Positions 29,658 through 39,430 are shown, numbered from the stretch's first letter. The stretch is 59,725 nt of DNA from JALOLG01 sp963776935 (GCA_963776935.1 CAVZOP010000013.1:1-59725), one strand, 5' to 3'. Notes: a model not told the origin generated them from the sequence alone. Made by a program: numbers and translations.

Positions 29658-30925
29658 CAGCCATCCGGGTCGCGGACCATGCCGCCGGCGACGGTCTGGT
29701 TCGTCGCCTCGTCGATCAGCACGAAGCTGCCCGTGGCGCGGTTGCGGCGGTAGTCGTCGACGAAGATCGGCTCGGTGGCGCGCAGCACGACCCGCCCGAT
29801 CTCGTTGAGCGACAGGCTGGACGCGTCCTGATCGCGGTGCATCGTGTTGATGTCGAGGCGGTAGCGCAGGTCGGTCACCATCGCCCGCACGGTCCGAGTC
29901 GTGTGCTTCAACGTGTAGATCTTGCGCGGTGTGAGCGCCGACGACGAGTCCATCCAGCACACCATCGCTTCGAGGTCCTGGGTGACGTGGGGCCGGTTGT
30001 TGGGGCGGCAGATGAGGTTGCCGCGTGAGACGTCCACGTCGTCCGCGAGGCGGATCGTGACGGCCATCGGAGGACGGGCGTCGTCGACCGGGCCGTCCGG
30101 CGTGTCGATCGACTCGATCGTCGAGTGGAAGCCGGAGGGCAGCACGACCACATCGTCGCCGGGCCGCAACGCCCCGGCGACCACCTGACCGGCGTAGCCC
30201 CGGTAGTCGCGATGCTCGGCGGTCTGGGGGCGGATGACGTACTGCACCGGGAAGCGCACGTCGATGAGGTTGCTGTCGCTCGCGAAGTAGACCGTCTCGA
30301 GATGGTTGAGCAGCGTCGACCCCTCGTACCACGCCATGTTGGCCGAGCGGTCGACCACGTTGTCGCCGTCCAGTGCCGAGATCGGGATGAACGTCACGTC
30401 GTGCAGATCGAGGCGTGCCGCGAACTCGGTGAACTGTGTGCGGATCTCGTGGAAGCGCTGCTGGTCGTAGTCGACGAGGTCCATCTTGTTGACGCAGATG
30501 ACGAGGTGCGGCACGCCGAGCAACGAGACGAGCAGGCTGTGGCGGCGGGTCTGTTCGACGACCCCGTGACGGGCGTCGACGAGCACGATCGCCAGATCGG
30601 CGGTCGACGCTCCCGTGATCATGTTGCGGGTGTACTGGGTGTGGCCGGGGCAGTCGGCGATGATGAACTCGCGCGCGGGGGTCGAGAAGTAGCGGTAGGC
30701 GACGTCGATCGTGATGCCCTGCTCGCGCTCGGCGCGCAGGCCGTCGGTGAGCAGCGACAGGTCGACGTAGTCGTTGCCGCGCCGCTTGCTGACGGCCTCG
30801 ACGTGCTCGAGCTGGTCCTCGAAGATCGACTTCGAGTCGTGCAGCAGCCGCCCGATCAGGGTCGACTTGCCGTCGTCGACGCTGCCGACGGTGGCGAAGC
30901 GCAGCGGTGCGATCGACGTGGACAT
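29657..30925 (-). CDS. cysN: Sulfate adenylyltransferase large subunit (GTPase)
   Basis: CysN is the GTPase subunit that drives ATP sulfurylase. The 422-residue protein has EF-Tu-like G motifs: GSVDDGKSTLIGRLL near residue 14, EQGITIDVAYRYF, DCPGHTQYTRNMITGAS and CVNKMDLVDY. Domain 2/3 beta barrels follow. Its length shows it is the free CysN form without a fused CysC domain, consistent with the separate cysC downstream. The start overlaps the cysD stop (ATGA). Confidence 0.97.
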   Translation of the reverse strand: MSTSIAPLRFATVGSVDDGKSTLIGRLLHDSKSIFEDQLEHVEAVSKRRGNDYVDLSLLTDGLRAEREQGITIDVAYRYFSTPAREFIIADCPGHTQYTRNMITGASTADLAIVLVDARHGVVEQTRRHSLLVSLLGVPHLVICVNKMDLVDYDQQRFHEIRTQFTEFAARLDLHDVTFIPISALDGDNVVDRSANMAWYEGSTLLNHLETVYFASDSNLIDVRFPVQYVIRPQTAEHRDYRGYAGQVVAGALRPGDDVVVLPSGFHSTIESIDTPDGPVDDARPPMAVTIRLADDVDVSRGNLICRPNNRPHVTQDLEAMVCWMDSSSALTPRKIYTLKHTTRTVRAMVTDLRYRLDINTMHRDQDASSLSLNEIGRVVLRATEPIFVDDYRRNRATGSFVLIDEATNQTVAGGMVRDPDG

Positions 30926-31830
30926 CAGAAGTAGCCCTGTCGCTTGCGGTCTTCCATGCCGGCTTCCGAGATCCGGTCGTCGGCGCGGGTCGCGCCGCGC
31001 TCGGTGAGACGCGCGACGCTTGTCTCGGCGACGACGTCGTCGATCGTGACGGCCGCCGATTCGACGGCGGCGGTGCACGTGGCGTCGCCGATCGTGCGGA
31101 ATCGCACCAGCGCCTCGAACGAGTCCTCGCCGTCGAGCATCTCGATGAACGGGTTGACGGCCATCAACATCCCGTCCCGACGGAAGACCTCGCGGTGGTG
31201 AGCGAAGTAGAGGTCGGGCAGCTCGACGTCGCGCTCCCTCACGAATCGCCAGATGTCGAGCTCGGTCCAGTTCGACAGCGGGAAGATGCGGAGGTGCTCG
31301 CCGCGCTTGTGGCGGCTGTTGTACAGCCCCCACAGTTCGGGCCGTTGGTTCTTGGGGTCCCACTGACCGAACTCGTCGCGATGGCTGTACACACGCTCTT
31401 TGGCGCGAGCGCGCTCCTCGTCACGCCGTGCACCTCCGAACACGGCGTCGAAACGGTGCTCGGCGATGGCGTCGAGCAACGTGATCGTCTGCAGCGGGTT
31501 GCGGCTGGCGCGCGGCCCGGTGTCCTCGACGACACGGCCGGCGTCGATCGATTCCTGCACCGAGGCGACGACGAGCTCGACCCCGAACTGCTTCACGACC
31601 CGATCGCGGAACTCGATCAGCTCCGGGAAGTTGTGACCGGTGTCGACGTGCATGATCGGGAAGGGGAGGCGGGCCGGGGTGAACGCGCGGATCGCGAGGT
31701 GCAGCATGACGACCGAGTCCTTGCCGCCGGAGAACAGCAGCACGGGTCGCTCGAACTCGGCCGCGACCTCGCGGATGATGGTGATCGCCTCGTGCTCCAG
31801 GTGGGCGGTCGGACTCGATGTGCTGGTCAC
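30925..31830 (-). CDS. cysD: Sulfate adenylyltransferase small subunit
   Basis: CysD forms APS from ATP and sulfate together with CysN. The 301-residue product has the PP-loop LLFSGGKDSVVMLHLAIRAF near residue 33, FPIMHVDTGHNFPELIEFRD, VFGGARRDEERARAKERVYSHRD and the C-terminal RLTERGATRADDRISEAGMEDRKRQGYF typical of CysD. GTG 31830 is the start; it overlaps the stop of the upstream peptidase gene. Confidence 0.97.
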   Translation of the reverse strand: MTSTSSPTAHLEHEAITIIREVAAEFERPVLLFSGGKDSVVMLHLAIRAFTPARLPFPIMHVDTGHNFPELIEFRDRVVKQFGVELVVASVQESIDAGRVVEDTGPRASRNPLQTITLLDAIAEHRFDAVFGGARRDEERARAKERVYSHRDEFGQWDPKNQRPELWGLYNSRHKRGEHLRIFPLSNWTELDIWRFVRERDVELPDLYFAHHREVFRRDGMLMAVNPFIEMLDGEDSFEALVRFRTIGDATCTAAVESAAVTIDDVVAETSVARLTERGATRADDRISEAGMEDRKRQGYF

Positions 31831-33510
31831 TCGAGTGGACAGGTTACTGAAACCTGACCGGATCGGTCATGTTTGGCGACGATCTTCGCGATCGCGCCGG
31901 CTTCGGCCCTGACGGTCCAGGTCACGAGCACCCTGTCGGGCGTGCCGTCGTTGCCGTCGGCGAACCGCATCGCGGCGCGACCCTCGAGCTGACCGACCTC
32001 ACGTCGCGCCGGCCGGTCGAGCACGGCCACGGCGTCGCCGGTCAGCTCGACGACGATCGGCTTGACCAGCCGCTCCTTGCGGGCCCGCTTGCTGACGTCG
32101 GTCGGGAGCCAGCCGGTGTTGGCCAGGCCGGCCTCGACGCGCCAGGTGTCGACACCGAGTCGGGTCACCGCGGTCCGGCGGATCTCGAGCCGCGGCGAAC
32201 ACAGCGCCTGGTGGACGGCGAACTCGGCATGCGGGGCGACCTCGGCGAGCAGGAGCCCGACGGGCGGGTTGTCCCAGACGCTGAGAGTTTCCCAGCCGCC
32301 GAGCTCGACCGATCCGAGCTGCGGATGTTCGAACGGGTACCAGTCGACGTGGCCGCCCGGATGGTGTTCGTCGCACCACCGCAGCACGGCGAGCGCCTCC
32401 TCGTCGGTCGCGCCGTAGTACCAGAAGTAGGTCGACTGCTTGTGACCGGTGGCCATCATGACCACGTCCCAGTACTCCGTGGTCCAGCCGTAGATGCCGA
32501 GGTGTTCGTACACCCAGTCGTCGGCGGCGCCGCTCATCGTGTCCGACGGATCCCAGGTGAAGTCCTCGAAGATCGAATGCGACGTGTACCCGGTCAGCGC
32601 CGTGCCGCGCTCGGCGAGTTGCTTCCACACCCAGATGTCGCCGGGCGGCAACGCCGAGTCGGCGACGATCGACGAGGGCCGCAGGATCACCCCACCCGCC
32701 GTGTGGTAGGCGTTGTAGCCGCAGATGTTGGGACGGGCGACGATGGCGCGGACGAGGGCGTCGATCTCGGGCTCGCTGAGCGGATGATCGCCGCTGCCCG
32801 GCACGCCCGGGCCCCACCCGGCCGGGAAGTTGCGATTGAGGTCGAGCGCCTCCGGCGGGCGCGGCTTCGGGATCGTGAAGTTGTCGTAGTCCTCGACGGT
32901 TCCTTCGACGAGCAGCCGGTACCGACTCGTGCCCGGCGGCGGGCCGGCGGCGGGCACGCGGGATCAGCAACCGCGAGTCCTCGGGGTGTGGCATCCACGC
33001 GCCGTCGGTATCGGCGATCCGCATGTCGAGGATCCGACCGTCGCCGTCGATGTCGGCGACGTGGAGTCCCGGCAAGCGGACACGGTCGGCCCACGGCCAG
33101 GGGCGGACGCTGGAGCGGCGGAACGTCGGTCGATCGGCGAGGACCCATTCGGCACCGTCGGGGTTGACGCGTGGGACGACGTAGAACGTGCGGGTCCGAA
33201 GCGATTCGACGATCGTCGGGTCGCCGGCGGCGTGACCGGTGACCAGGTAGTGGATGAGGTGGCACGCCGACACGGTGGCCGTGAGCTCGACGGCGTGGAT
33301 GCTGGCGTCGACCCAGTGCGCTGGCTTGGTGTCGTGGGCGCCGGTCTCGTGGTCGGTCACCGTGACGAGCCACAGCGGCCTTCCCTCGAACGAGGTGCCG
33401 TACTGCTCGACCGTGACGAGTCCCGGGTTGGCGTCGGCCACGCCGTGCAGCCACGACGTCAACTCGTCGTAGCGGAGGTAGCGATCGAAGGCGTAGTCCG
33501 CTGTCGTCAT
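31827..33510 (-). CDS. M14-family zinc carboxypeptidase (one-base frameshift)
   Basis: The protein is a peptidase M14 of about 560 residues. The N-terminal part (from ATG 33510: MTTADYAFDRYLRYDELTSWL) has YGTSFEGRPLWLVTVTD, the HxxE zinc motif WVDASIHAVELTAT near residue 68 and VVPRVNPDGAEWVL. After DSRLLIPR the frame is lost. The rest (PPPGTSRYRLLVEGTVEDYD, LDLNRNFPAGW, the third zinc-ligand region YNAYHTAGGVILRP, YGWTTEYWD) is one frame over. The shift lies at about 32955-32962 and needs one base removed. The 3' end overlaps the cysD GTG, so an exopeptidase gene heads the sulfate-activation operon, which is unusual. There is no signal peptide, so it is probably cytoplasmic. Confidence 0.82.
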
Positions 33511-33543
33511 GGGCGACGAACCTAACCCGCGTACCATCCGGGC

Positions 33544-34291
33544 ATGACAGGGACGCTCGTCATCCTCCGCCACGGGCAATCGACGTGGAACCTCGAGAAC
33601 CTCTTCACCGGGTGGCACGACGTCCCGCTCACGCCGACCGGTGAGCAGGAAGCGGCGGCGGCGGGACGCACCATGGCGGAGGCGGGGCTGCGGTTCGACG
33701 TGTCGCACACCTCGGTGCAGACCAGGGCGGTGACGACGCACCACCTGGCGTTGCTGGAGATGGACCAGGTCTGGTTGCCGGTGCAGCGGCACTGGCGGTT
33801 GAACGAGCGTCACTACGGCGCGCTGCAGGGGCTCGACAAGAAGGCGACGACCGAGTTGCACGGTGCTGAGCAGACGCATCTGTGGCGGCGCAGCTACGAC
33901 GTGCCGCCGCCCCCGGTGGCGACCGACAGCCCCGAGCATCCGATCAACGACCCGCGCTATCGACGACTGCCGCCCGATGTGCTTGCCCGCCAGCGAGTGC
34001 CTGCGCGATGTCGTCGCACGAGTGCTCCCGTACTGGTACGACGTGGTCGCCCCGCAGTTGCTCGCCGGTCTCGACGTGTTGATCACCGCCCACGGCAACT
34101 CACTGCGGGCGCTGCTGAAGCACCTCGAGAACGTCTCGGACGCCGAGATCTCGGAAGTCAACATCCCCACCGGCGCCCCCCGTCAGTACGAGTTCGACGA
34201 CCACCTCGGTGTGACGTCGGCGGCCTACCTCGGCGACGCCGCCGCCGTCGAAGCCGCCGCCGCGGCCGTCGCCCGCCAAGCCGGCACGTAA
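33544..34291 (+). CDS. gpmA: 2,3-bisphosphoglycerate-dependent phosphoglycerate mutase (one-base frameshift)
   Basis: This glycolytic mutase interconverts 3- and 2-phosphoglycerate through a phosphohistidine. The start MTGTLVILRHGQSTWNLENLFTGWHDVPLT carries the catalytic RHG (His10). RRSYDVPPPP, LITAHGNSLRAL (second catalytic His) and VNIPTGAPRQYEF follow. Frame is lost after PPDVL and regained at PASECLRDVVARV. The cause is a CTT at 33982-33984 where homologues need CT, that is one extra T. Corrected length is 248 residues, the family norm. Because this is usually a core glycolytic gene, a sequencing error is more likely than real inactivation. It is divergent from the peptidase gene, with 33 bases between them. 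Confidence 0.88.
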
Positions 34292-34887
34292 CCGCCCGGA
34301 GGCGATCGCCGATCGGGCTGGTCGGAGGGTGCCCGACCCGCCTTCCGAACACGGGCGCGTTGACCAAGCGCGACGCGGACAACGTCCGAGGGCAGTGCCG
34401 GTTCGCGAACGCCCGAACGCGCCGGCCGCCCCCCGGGTCGGTCCCACCCGGGTCAGTCACGAATCGTCTCACCTGCCCGGCGACCACCGACGCCGCCCAC
34501 GAATCGTCTCACCGCCGGCGACCACCGCGCGCCCGTCACGAATCGTCTCACCGAGCCCGGCGACCACCGACGCTCGCCCGTCACGAATCGTCTCACCGGC
34601 CTACGGCACCGCGGCACCGACCCGTCACGAATCGTCTCAAAGCGAGTCGGGCCGTGGCGCTCGCTCCCTGGTCGTGAGACGAATCGCTACGGGTCCGCTG
34701 GAACGTCACACGGGCGGTGAGACGATTCGTGAGTGGCCGGGAAATCATCGGTCGCCCGGCATCGAACACCGAGCCGAGCGTTTCCGGTCGACGGCCGGAT
34801 GCGGCGGGTGAGCTCACTTCGAGGGCTGGCTCGGCCAGGAACACGCTCCGAGGTCGAGTGTTACACCCGCCGCGTACCGTTCGACGC
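34292..34887. other. Non-coding stretch between gpmA and the zinc-cluster gene
   Basis: Open frames here are short, arginine-rich and overlap on both strands. None resembles a protein. The middle is occupied by the short repeat array at 34457-34732. Confidence 0.6.
34457..34732. repeat. Array of 17-bp repeats: five direct copies plus one exact inverted copy
   Basis: TCACGAATCGTCTCACC occurs at 34457-34473, 34536-34552 and 34581-34597. Near-copies lie at 34498-34513 (first T missing) and 34625-34640 (last bases differ). Starts are spaced about 40, 39, 45 and 44 bases apart. Its exact reverse complement GGTGAGACGATTCGTGA lies at 34716-34732, and a partial version GTGAGACGAATCG lies at 34674-34686. 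Spacers are short and share a CGACCACCG motif. This does not look like a CRISPR array: the unit is short, the spacers resemble each other and no cas genes are near. Confidence 0.85.
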
Positions 34888-35316
34888 ATGGTTCCGCGGC
34901 GTTCACACTGCACTCCACGGGCGTACGACCCCGGACAAATCGTTGCGCTCTGGTGGTGCCCGGTGTGCGGCCGGGCGACGCACCGCTACGCCCGACCGGG
35001 GCGGCCGCGGGTGTATTGCTCGAACGCCTGCCGCCAGCGCGCCTACCGCTGCCGCCGCGATCAACACCACGATCACGGCCCTGCGACGGCACCGCTTCAT
35101 CGGGCCACGAGCCGTGAACGGTCACACGCTGTGCGCGAGCCCGACGCTCTCGTCGGCGGCCGACGAGACACCACAGGACGCGCGGTCACGCTGTGCGGCG
35201 CGTTCGCCAGACCGGCGCGTCCGCGACCGCACGGGCACGTCCGGTTCGTGTCGGATGTTCCCTGGTCATGTCGCTCGTGCGCGCACCTCGGTGGCCTGAA
35301 CTCGGCACCACCCTGA
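34888..35316 (+). CDS. Small protein with a CxxC...CxxxC zinc-cluster motif
   Basis: This is a hypothetical 142-residue protein starting MVPRRSHCTPRAYDP. The recognisable part is LWWCPVCGRATHRYARPGRPRVYCSNACRQRAYRCRR near residues 18-54. It resembles a four-cysteine zinc cluster found in short actinobacterial proteins, in which R-x-YCS-x-ACRQRAYR is the core. The C-terminal half (after residue 60) is His/Arg-rich with a further CRSCAHLGG near the end. The function is unknown; nucleic-acid binding is plausible from charge alone. The stop lies 19 bases before the next gene. Confidence 0.55.
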   Translation: MVPRRSHCTPRAYDPGQIVALWWCPVCGRATHRYARPGRPRVYCSNACRQRAYRCRRDQHHDHGPATAPLHRATSRERSHAVREPDALVGGRRDTTGRAVTLCGAFARPARPRPHGHVRFVSDVPWSCRSCAHLGGLNSAPP

Positions 35317-35335
35317 GCGACTATGGTGCGCCCTC

Positions 35336-35761
35336 ATGGCCAGCAAGAAGGCGTACATCGACCACCTCGCGAACGTCCCGCTCTTCAGCTCCTGCTCCCG
35401 TAAGGAGCTCGAGCGGATCGCCAAGGCGAGTGACGAGATCACCATGACGGCCGGGACGGTCGTCGTCGATCAGGGTCAGACTGGACGCGAAGCTTTCGTC
35501 ATCCTGTCGGGCGATGTGACCGTGAAACGCGCCGGTCGAAAGATCACCACGCTCGGCCCCGGCGGTGTGGTTGGCGAACTGTCGCTCCTCGACCACGGCC
35601 CACGTACGGCCACCGCGATCTGCGACACGGACTGCGATCTCCTCGTGATCGATCAGCGCCATTTCCGGGCGATCCTCGAGGACGTCCCCGTCATGGCGAT
35701 CAAGCTGCTCGCCGTGCTGTCGAGCCGCATCCGCGACCTCGACCGCCAGTACTACGGCTGA
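35336..35761 (+). CDS. Cyclic-nucleotide-binding domain (Crp-like sensor) protein
   Basis: This 141-residue protein is a stand-alone cNMP-binding domain. LANVPLFSSCSRKELERIAK starts the fold. GTVVVDQGQTGREAFVILSGDVTVKRAGRKITTLGPGGVVGELSLLDHGPRTATAICDTDCDLLVIDQRHF covers the beta roll and the phosphate-binding cassette (GELSLLDHGPRTAT, near residue 81). No DNA-binding HTH follows, so it is not a Crp-type transcription factor by itself. It may sense a nucleotide and work through a partner. Confidence 0.9.
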   Translation: MASKKAYIDHLANVPLFSSCSRKELERIAKASDEITMTAGTVVVDQGQTGREAFVILSGDVTVKRAGRKITTLGPGGVVGELSLLDHGPRTATAICDTDCDLLVIDQRHFRAILEDVPVMAIKLLAVLSSRIRDLDRQYYG

Positions 35762-35778
35762 ACGACACGGGTTCCCCC

Positions 35779-36516
35779 GTGACGCTGCCGGCCGACTGGA
35801 CCGAGCAACGCGCGACATTGCATCGGCTCGCCACGCACGTCCTCGCCCGGACCCGAAATGGCGCGACCGGAAGGTTCAGCCTCGAACCGACGGTCGGCGG
35901 TTTCGGCACACCCGTCTTCAGGACCGCCGCCGGTACGTTTCGACGTCTTCGGATCACGACAGGTGACGACGGCGCCTATCTCGTCGACGAGCAGGTCACT
36001 TCCGAGAGCGCGACTCGCTACGTGGCGCTGTTCGACATCTCGCTCACTGCGCTCGCCGACACCATCGGTGTCGACCTCGACCCGAGCTTTGCCGTTGGCC
36101 ACGACTCCCCTGCGCTCGGCGACCCCGACCGACCCATCAACGTCGATCCAACGGCCGTTTCGGCGATCGGCGAGTGGTACGCCCTCGGATCGGCCGCCAT
36201 CGACCGATCGGTCACGACACCAACGGCGAGCGCGCCCAGCGTCGCCAGACTCTGGCCGGAGCACTTCGATCTCGCCATCGACGTCGAGGTGGCGCCGAAC
36301 CGACGGTGCAACCTCGGCGCATCGCCCGGCGACGAGTCGTATCCCGATCCATACCTGTACGTCGGGCCGTGGGGGGACGAACGACCCGGCGAGGACGGAT
36401 ACTGGAACGCGCCGTTCGGTGCCGTGCTCGGCCACGCGGCAGTCGTCACCAGCGACAGCCCACTGCTCACGGCGACCACGTTCTTCCGCGACGGCATGCG
36501 ACGTCTCGGCGAATGA
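35779..36516 (+). CDS. Conserved hypothetical protein
   Basis: This 245-residue protein belongs to no function I recognise. It begins at GTG 35779, 17 bases after the cNMP-binding gene, probably co-transcribed with it. It has a clear globular composition: TRNGATGRFSLEPTVGGFGTPVF, RFVALFDISLTALADTIGVDLD-like strand-helix pattern near 75, and a C-terminal NLGASPGDESYPDPYLYVGPWGDERPG followed by ATTFFRDGMRRLGE. No signal peptide or membrane helix is seen. Codon use matches its neighbours. Confidence 0.75.
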   Translation: MTLPADWTEQRATLHRLATHVLARTRNGATGRFSLEPTVGGFGTPVFRTAAGTFRRLRITTGDDGAYLVDEQVTSESATRYVALFDISLTALADTIGVDLDPSFAVGHDSPALGDPDRPINVDPTAVSAIGEWYALGSAAIDRSVTTPTASAPSVARLWPEHFDLAIDVEVAPNRRCNLGASPGDESYPDPYLYVGPWGDERPGEDGYWNAPFGAVLGHAAVVTSDSPLLTATTFFRDGMRRLGE

Positions 36517-36562
36517 GCGGACGTGAGTCACCGTCGAGCCGTCAACTAGCGTCACGGCCGCG

Positions 36563-38857
36563 ATGAGCACGCACACGGCACCGAACGGCATCGACCCCGG
36601 CGAAACCGTCGACGCCTCCAAGACAACGCGCTTCAAGCCGCACCACGTGGCGATCGTGCTCGGCATCGGCATCGCTGCGTTCACCGCCGCGTCCGGGATC
36701 ATTCCGCAGATCACCGACTGGCACAACGAGAACGACGTCCACCGCGTCGTGTTCGTCAACGTCCCCGGTCCGCTGCAGGTGATGTTCTACACGCTGATCC
36801 CCGTGCTGTTGGCGTGGGGCGCGTTCCGGTTCGCCGATCGCATGAAGAACTGGGAGCGCGGCGGACCGGCGCCGTCGCGTCGCACCGCTCTCAAGAACGC
36901 CAAGCACCGCTTCGGCGACTACCGCGCTGGCGTGTACATGCGCACGCTGCTGCGCGATCCGGCGGCCGGCGCGATGCACTCGATGATCTACTTCGGCTTC
37001 CTGATCCTGCTCGGCGTCACGACCGTGCTCGAGGTCGACCACCAACTCCCGGAGGACCTCAAGTTCCTTCACGGTCGCACGTACCAGGCCTACGCGTTCG
37101 TCGGCGACGCCGCCGGCGCGATCTTCATCGGCGGCATCATGTGGGCGATCGTGCGGCGCTACGTGCAACGGCCGTACCGCATCCGGATCAAGACCAAGCC
37201 CGAGCACGCCGTGATCCTCGGCACGTTCCTCGTCATCGGACTCACCGGCTTCGGCGCCGAGATGTTCCGCATCGCGCTCGAGGGAACCCCGGACTACGAG
37301 GAGTGGAGCTTCATCGGCTATCCGCTGAGCCAGCTCGTCGACGGCGCGTCCTTCGAGACCCTGCAGGATTGGCATCGGGTCTGGTGGATCGGCCACATCG
37401 TGTCGTTCATCGCCTTCCTCGTGATCCTGCCCACCACGATGCTGCGCCACATGTTCACGTCGCCGCTCAACATGTACCTGCGCGACCACGATCGCCCGAA
37501 GGGCGCGATGAAGCCGATGCCGAACCTGATGGAGACCGAGCTCGAGTCGTTCGGGGCCTCCGTCGTCGAGGACTTCACGTGGAAGCAGTTGCTCGACACC
37601 GACGCCTGCACGATGTGCGGGCGGTGCACGAGCGTGTGCCCGGCGCACGCAACCGGCAAACCGCTCGACCCGCGTGAGATCGTGCTGAAGGTCGGAGAGG
37701 TGATGGCCGCCACCGGAAGCCCGGTCGTGACGCCACCCCTCGGCACTGACCGCGACATCACCATCGGCGCCAACTCGGTGTTCGAACGCATCACCGCCGA
37801 GGAGATCTGGGCGTGCACGAGCTGCAAGGCGTGCGACGAGATCTGTCCCGTGAACATCGAGATCCTCGACAAGATCCTCGACATGCGCCGGTACCTGTCG
37901 CTGATGGAGTCGAACTTCCCGGCCGAGCTCGGCAACGCCTACCGGGCGATGGAGAACCAGTCGAACCCATGGGCGCTCAACCAGGCCGAGCGCGGCGACT
38001 GGGCGAAGGATCTCGCCAGCGTGACCGTCGTCGATCCCGGTGAGCCGCTGCAGTCGGAGTACCTGTACTGGGTCGGCTGTGCCGGCAGCTTCGACGACAA
38101 GAACAAGAAGGTCACCCGGGCGATGGCGAAGTTGCTGTCGCGAGCCGGCATCGACGTGGCCATCCTCGGGCCGAGCGAGATGTGCACCGGCGATCCGGCT
38201 CGTCGGTCCGGCAACGAGTATCTGTTCCAGATGCTCGCCACGCCCAACATCGAGATGCTCAACGCGATGGGTGTCAAGAAGATCATCACGCAGTGCCCGC
38301 ACTGCTTCAACACGCTCCTCAACGAGTACCCCCAACTCGGCGGGAACTACGAGGTGATCCACCACACGCAGCTGCTCGAACAGCTCATCGCCGACGGCCG
38401 CCTCGACATCAGCCAGGCGACGCTGGAGGAACGCCTGACCTATCACGACTCGTGCTACCTCGGCCGCCACAACGACGTGTACCTCGCGCCGCGCAAGGTC
38501 GTCGGCTCGATCAAGGGGATCGAGGTCGTCGAGATGCAACGCAACGGCACCAAGGGCATGTGCTGCGGAGCCGGCGGGGCGCGGATGTGGATGGAGGAGT
38601 CGATCGGCACCAAGGTCAACGACGAACGCGCCCGCGAGGCGTTGTCGACCGGCGCGACCAGGGTCGCCACCGCCTGCCCGTTCTGCTACATCATGATGGA
38701 CGACGGGGTGAAGGCGGCAGGGGTCGACGAGGATCAGGTCAAGGTCGCCGACCTGTCGATCCACCTGCTCGACGCGATCGAAGCCGGTGAGCGCCGGCTC
38801 GACGCGCCGCTGGCATCGCTGAACGTCGAGGGTCCGGCACCGGCCGCCGGATCGTGA
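36563..38857 (+). CDS. Membrane CCG-domain Fe-S oxidoreductase (probable ETF:menaquinone oxidoreductase type)
   Basis: The 764-residue protein joins a NarI-like membrane part (residues 28-310, five helices including HHVAIVLGIGIAAFTAASGIIP and MIYFGFLILLGVTTVLEV) to a soluble part with two 4Fe-4S motifs (CTMCGRCTSVCPAHA near 350; CTSCKACDEICPVNIE near 420). Two CCG domains like those of HdrB/GlpC follow (YWVGCAGSFDDKNKK, CPHCFNTL, CCGAGGARMWMEE, CPFC). This layout is known for electron carriers that feed electrons from flavoproteins such as ETF to menaquinone during acyl-CoA oxidation. That role is inferred. No etf genes lie in the window. Confidence 0.9.
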   Translation: MSTHTAPNGIDPGETVDASKTTRFKPHHVAIVLGIGIAAFTAASGIIPQITDWHNENDVHRVVFVNVPGPLQVMFYTLIPVLLAWGAFRFADRMKNWERGGPAPSRRTALKNAKHRFGDYRAGVYMRTLLRDPAAGAMHSMIYFGFLILLGVTTVLEVDHQLPEDLKFLHGRTYQAYAFVGDAAGAIFIGGIMWAIVRRYVQRPYRIRIKTKPEHAVILGTFLVIGLTGFGAEMFRIALEGTPDYEEWSFIGYPLSQLVDGASFETLQDWHRVWWIGHIVSFIAFLVILPTTMLRHMFTSPLNMYLRDHDRPKGAMKPMPNLMETELESFGASVVEDFTWKQLLDTDACTMCGRCTSVCPAHATGKPLDPREIVLKVGEVMAATGSPVVTPPLGTDRDITIGANSVFERITAEEIWACTSCKACDEICPVNIEILDKILDMRRYLSLMESNFPAELGNAYRAMENQSNPWALNQAERGDWAKDLASVTVVDPGEPLQSEYLYWVGCAGSFDDKNKKVTRAMAKLLSRAGIDVAILGPSEMCTGDPARRSGNEYLFQMLATPNIEMLNAMGVKKIITQCPHCFNTLLNEYPQLGGNYEVIHHTQLLEQLIADGRLDISQATLEERLTYHDSCYLGRHNDVYLAPRKVVGSIKGIEVVEMQRNGTKGMCCGAGGARMWMEESIGTKVNDERAREALSTGATRVATACPFCYIMMDDGVKAAGVDEDQVKVADLSIHLLDAIEAGERRLDAPLASLNVEGPAPAAGS

Positions 38858-38866
38858 TTCCGGCGC

Positions 38867-39430
38867 TCAGCGGAAGTTCTCGAAGTAGCGGCTCGGGGTC
38901 GGGCCTTTCTGACCCTGGTACTTCGAACCGCTGGCACCGGTGCCGTACGGGTTGTCCGCCGGTGACGTCATCTCCATGAAGCTGACCTGGCCGATCTTCA
39001 TCCCCGGGTAGAGCGTGATCGGAAGGCTCGCCACGTTCGCCAGTTCGAGCGTGATGTGACCGTCGAAACCGGCATCGATGAAGCCCGCGGTGGAGTGGAT
39101 CAGCAATCCCAACCGGCCGAGACTCGACTTCCCCTCGATCCGCGCCACCAGGTCGTTGGGGAGCGCGATCCGCTCATACGTCGATCCCAGTACGAACTCG
39201 CCCGGGTGCAACATGAACACCCCGTCGAGCGGGATCTCGATCAACTCGGTCAGTTCCGACAGGTCGAGCTTGACGTCGATCACACCCGCCGTGTGGTTGC
39301 GAAAGACGCGGAACAGGTTGGCGATGCGCACGTCGATCGACGACGGCTGGATCAGCGATTCGTCGAGCGGATCGATCACGATGCGCCCCGCCGCGAGCTG
39401 TTCGCGCATCGTGCGGTCGGACAGGATCAC
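38867..39430 (-). CDS. dcd: dCTP deaminase, probably bifunctional (Dcd-Dut)
   Basis: The enzyme makes dUMP or dUTP for thymidylate synthesis. ILSDRTMREQLAAGRIVIDP, the RIEGKSSLGRLGLLIHSTAGFIDAGFDG core (catalytic Glu and Ser/Arg region, near residue 105) and the C-terminus GSKYQGQKGPTPSRYFENF match actinobacterial Dcd. The mycobacterial enzyme of this type both deaminates and hydrolyses. GTG 39430 is preferred to GTG 39451 because homologues begin at M/V-ILSDR; it gives 187 residues. Upstream, GTGATCCTGCC/GTGATCCTGTC is a short direct duplication over the start. Confidence 0.93.
   Translation of the reverse strand: MILSDRTMREQLAAGRIVIDPLDESLIQPSSIDVRIANLFRVFRNHTAGVIDVKLDLSELTELIEIPLDGVFMLHPGEFVLGSTYERIALPNDLVARIEGKSSLGRLGLLIHSTAGFIDAGFDGHITLELANVASLPITLYPGMKIGQVSFMEMTSPADNPYGTGASGSKYQGQKGPTPSRYFENFR

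Noticed and set aside
34457..34732. CRISPR array
   Set aside because: The repeat is only 17 bases, one copy is inverted, spacers of about 22-28 bases resemble each other and there are no cas genes.
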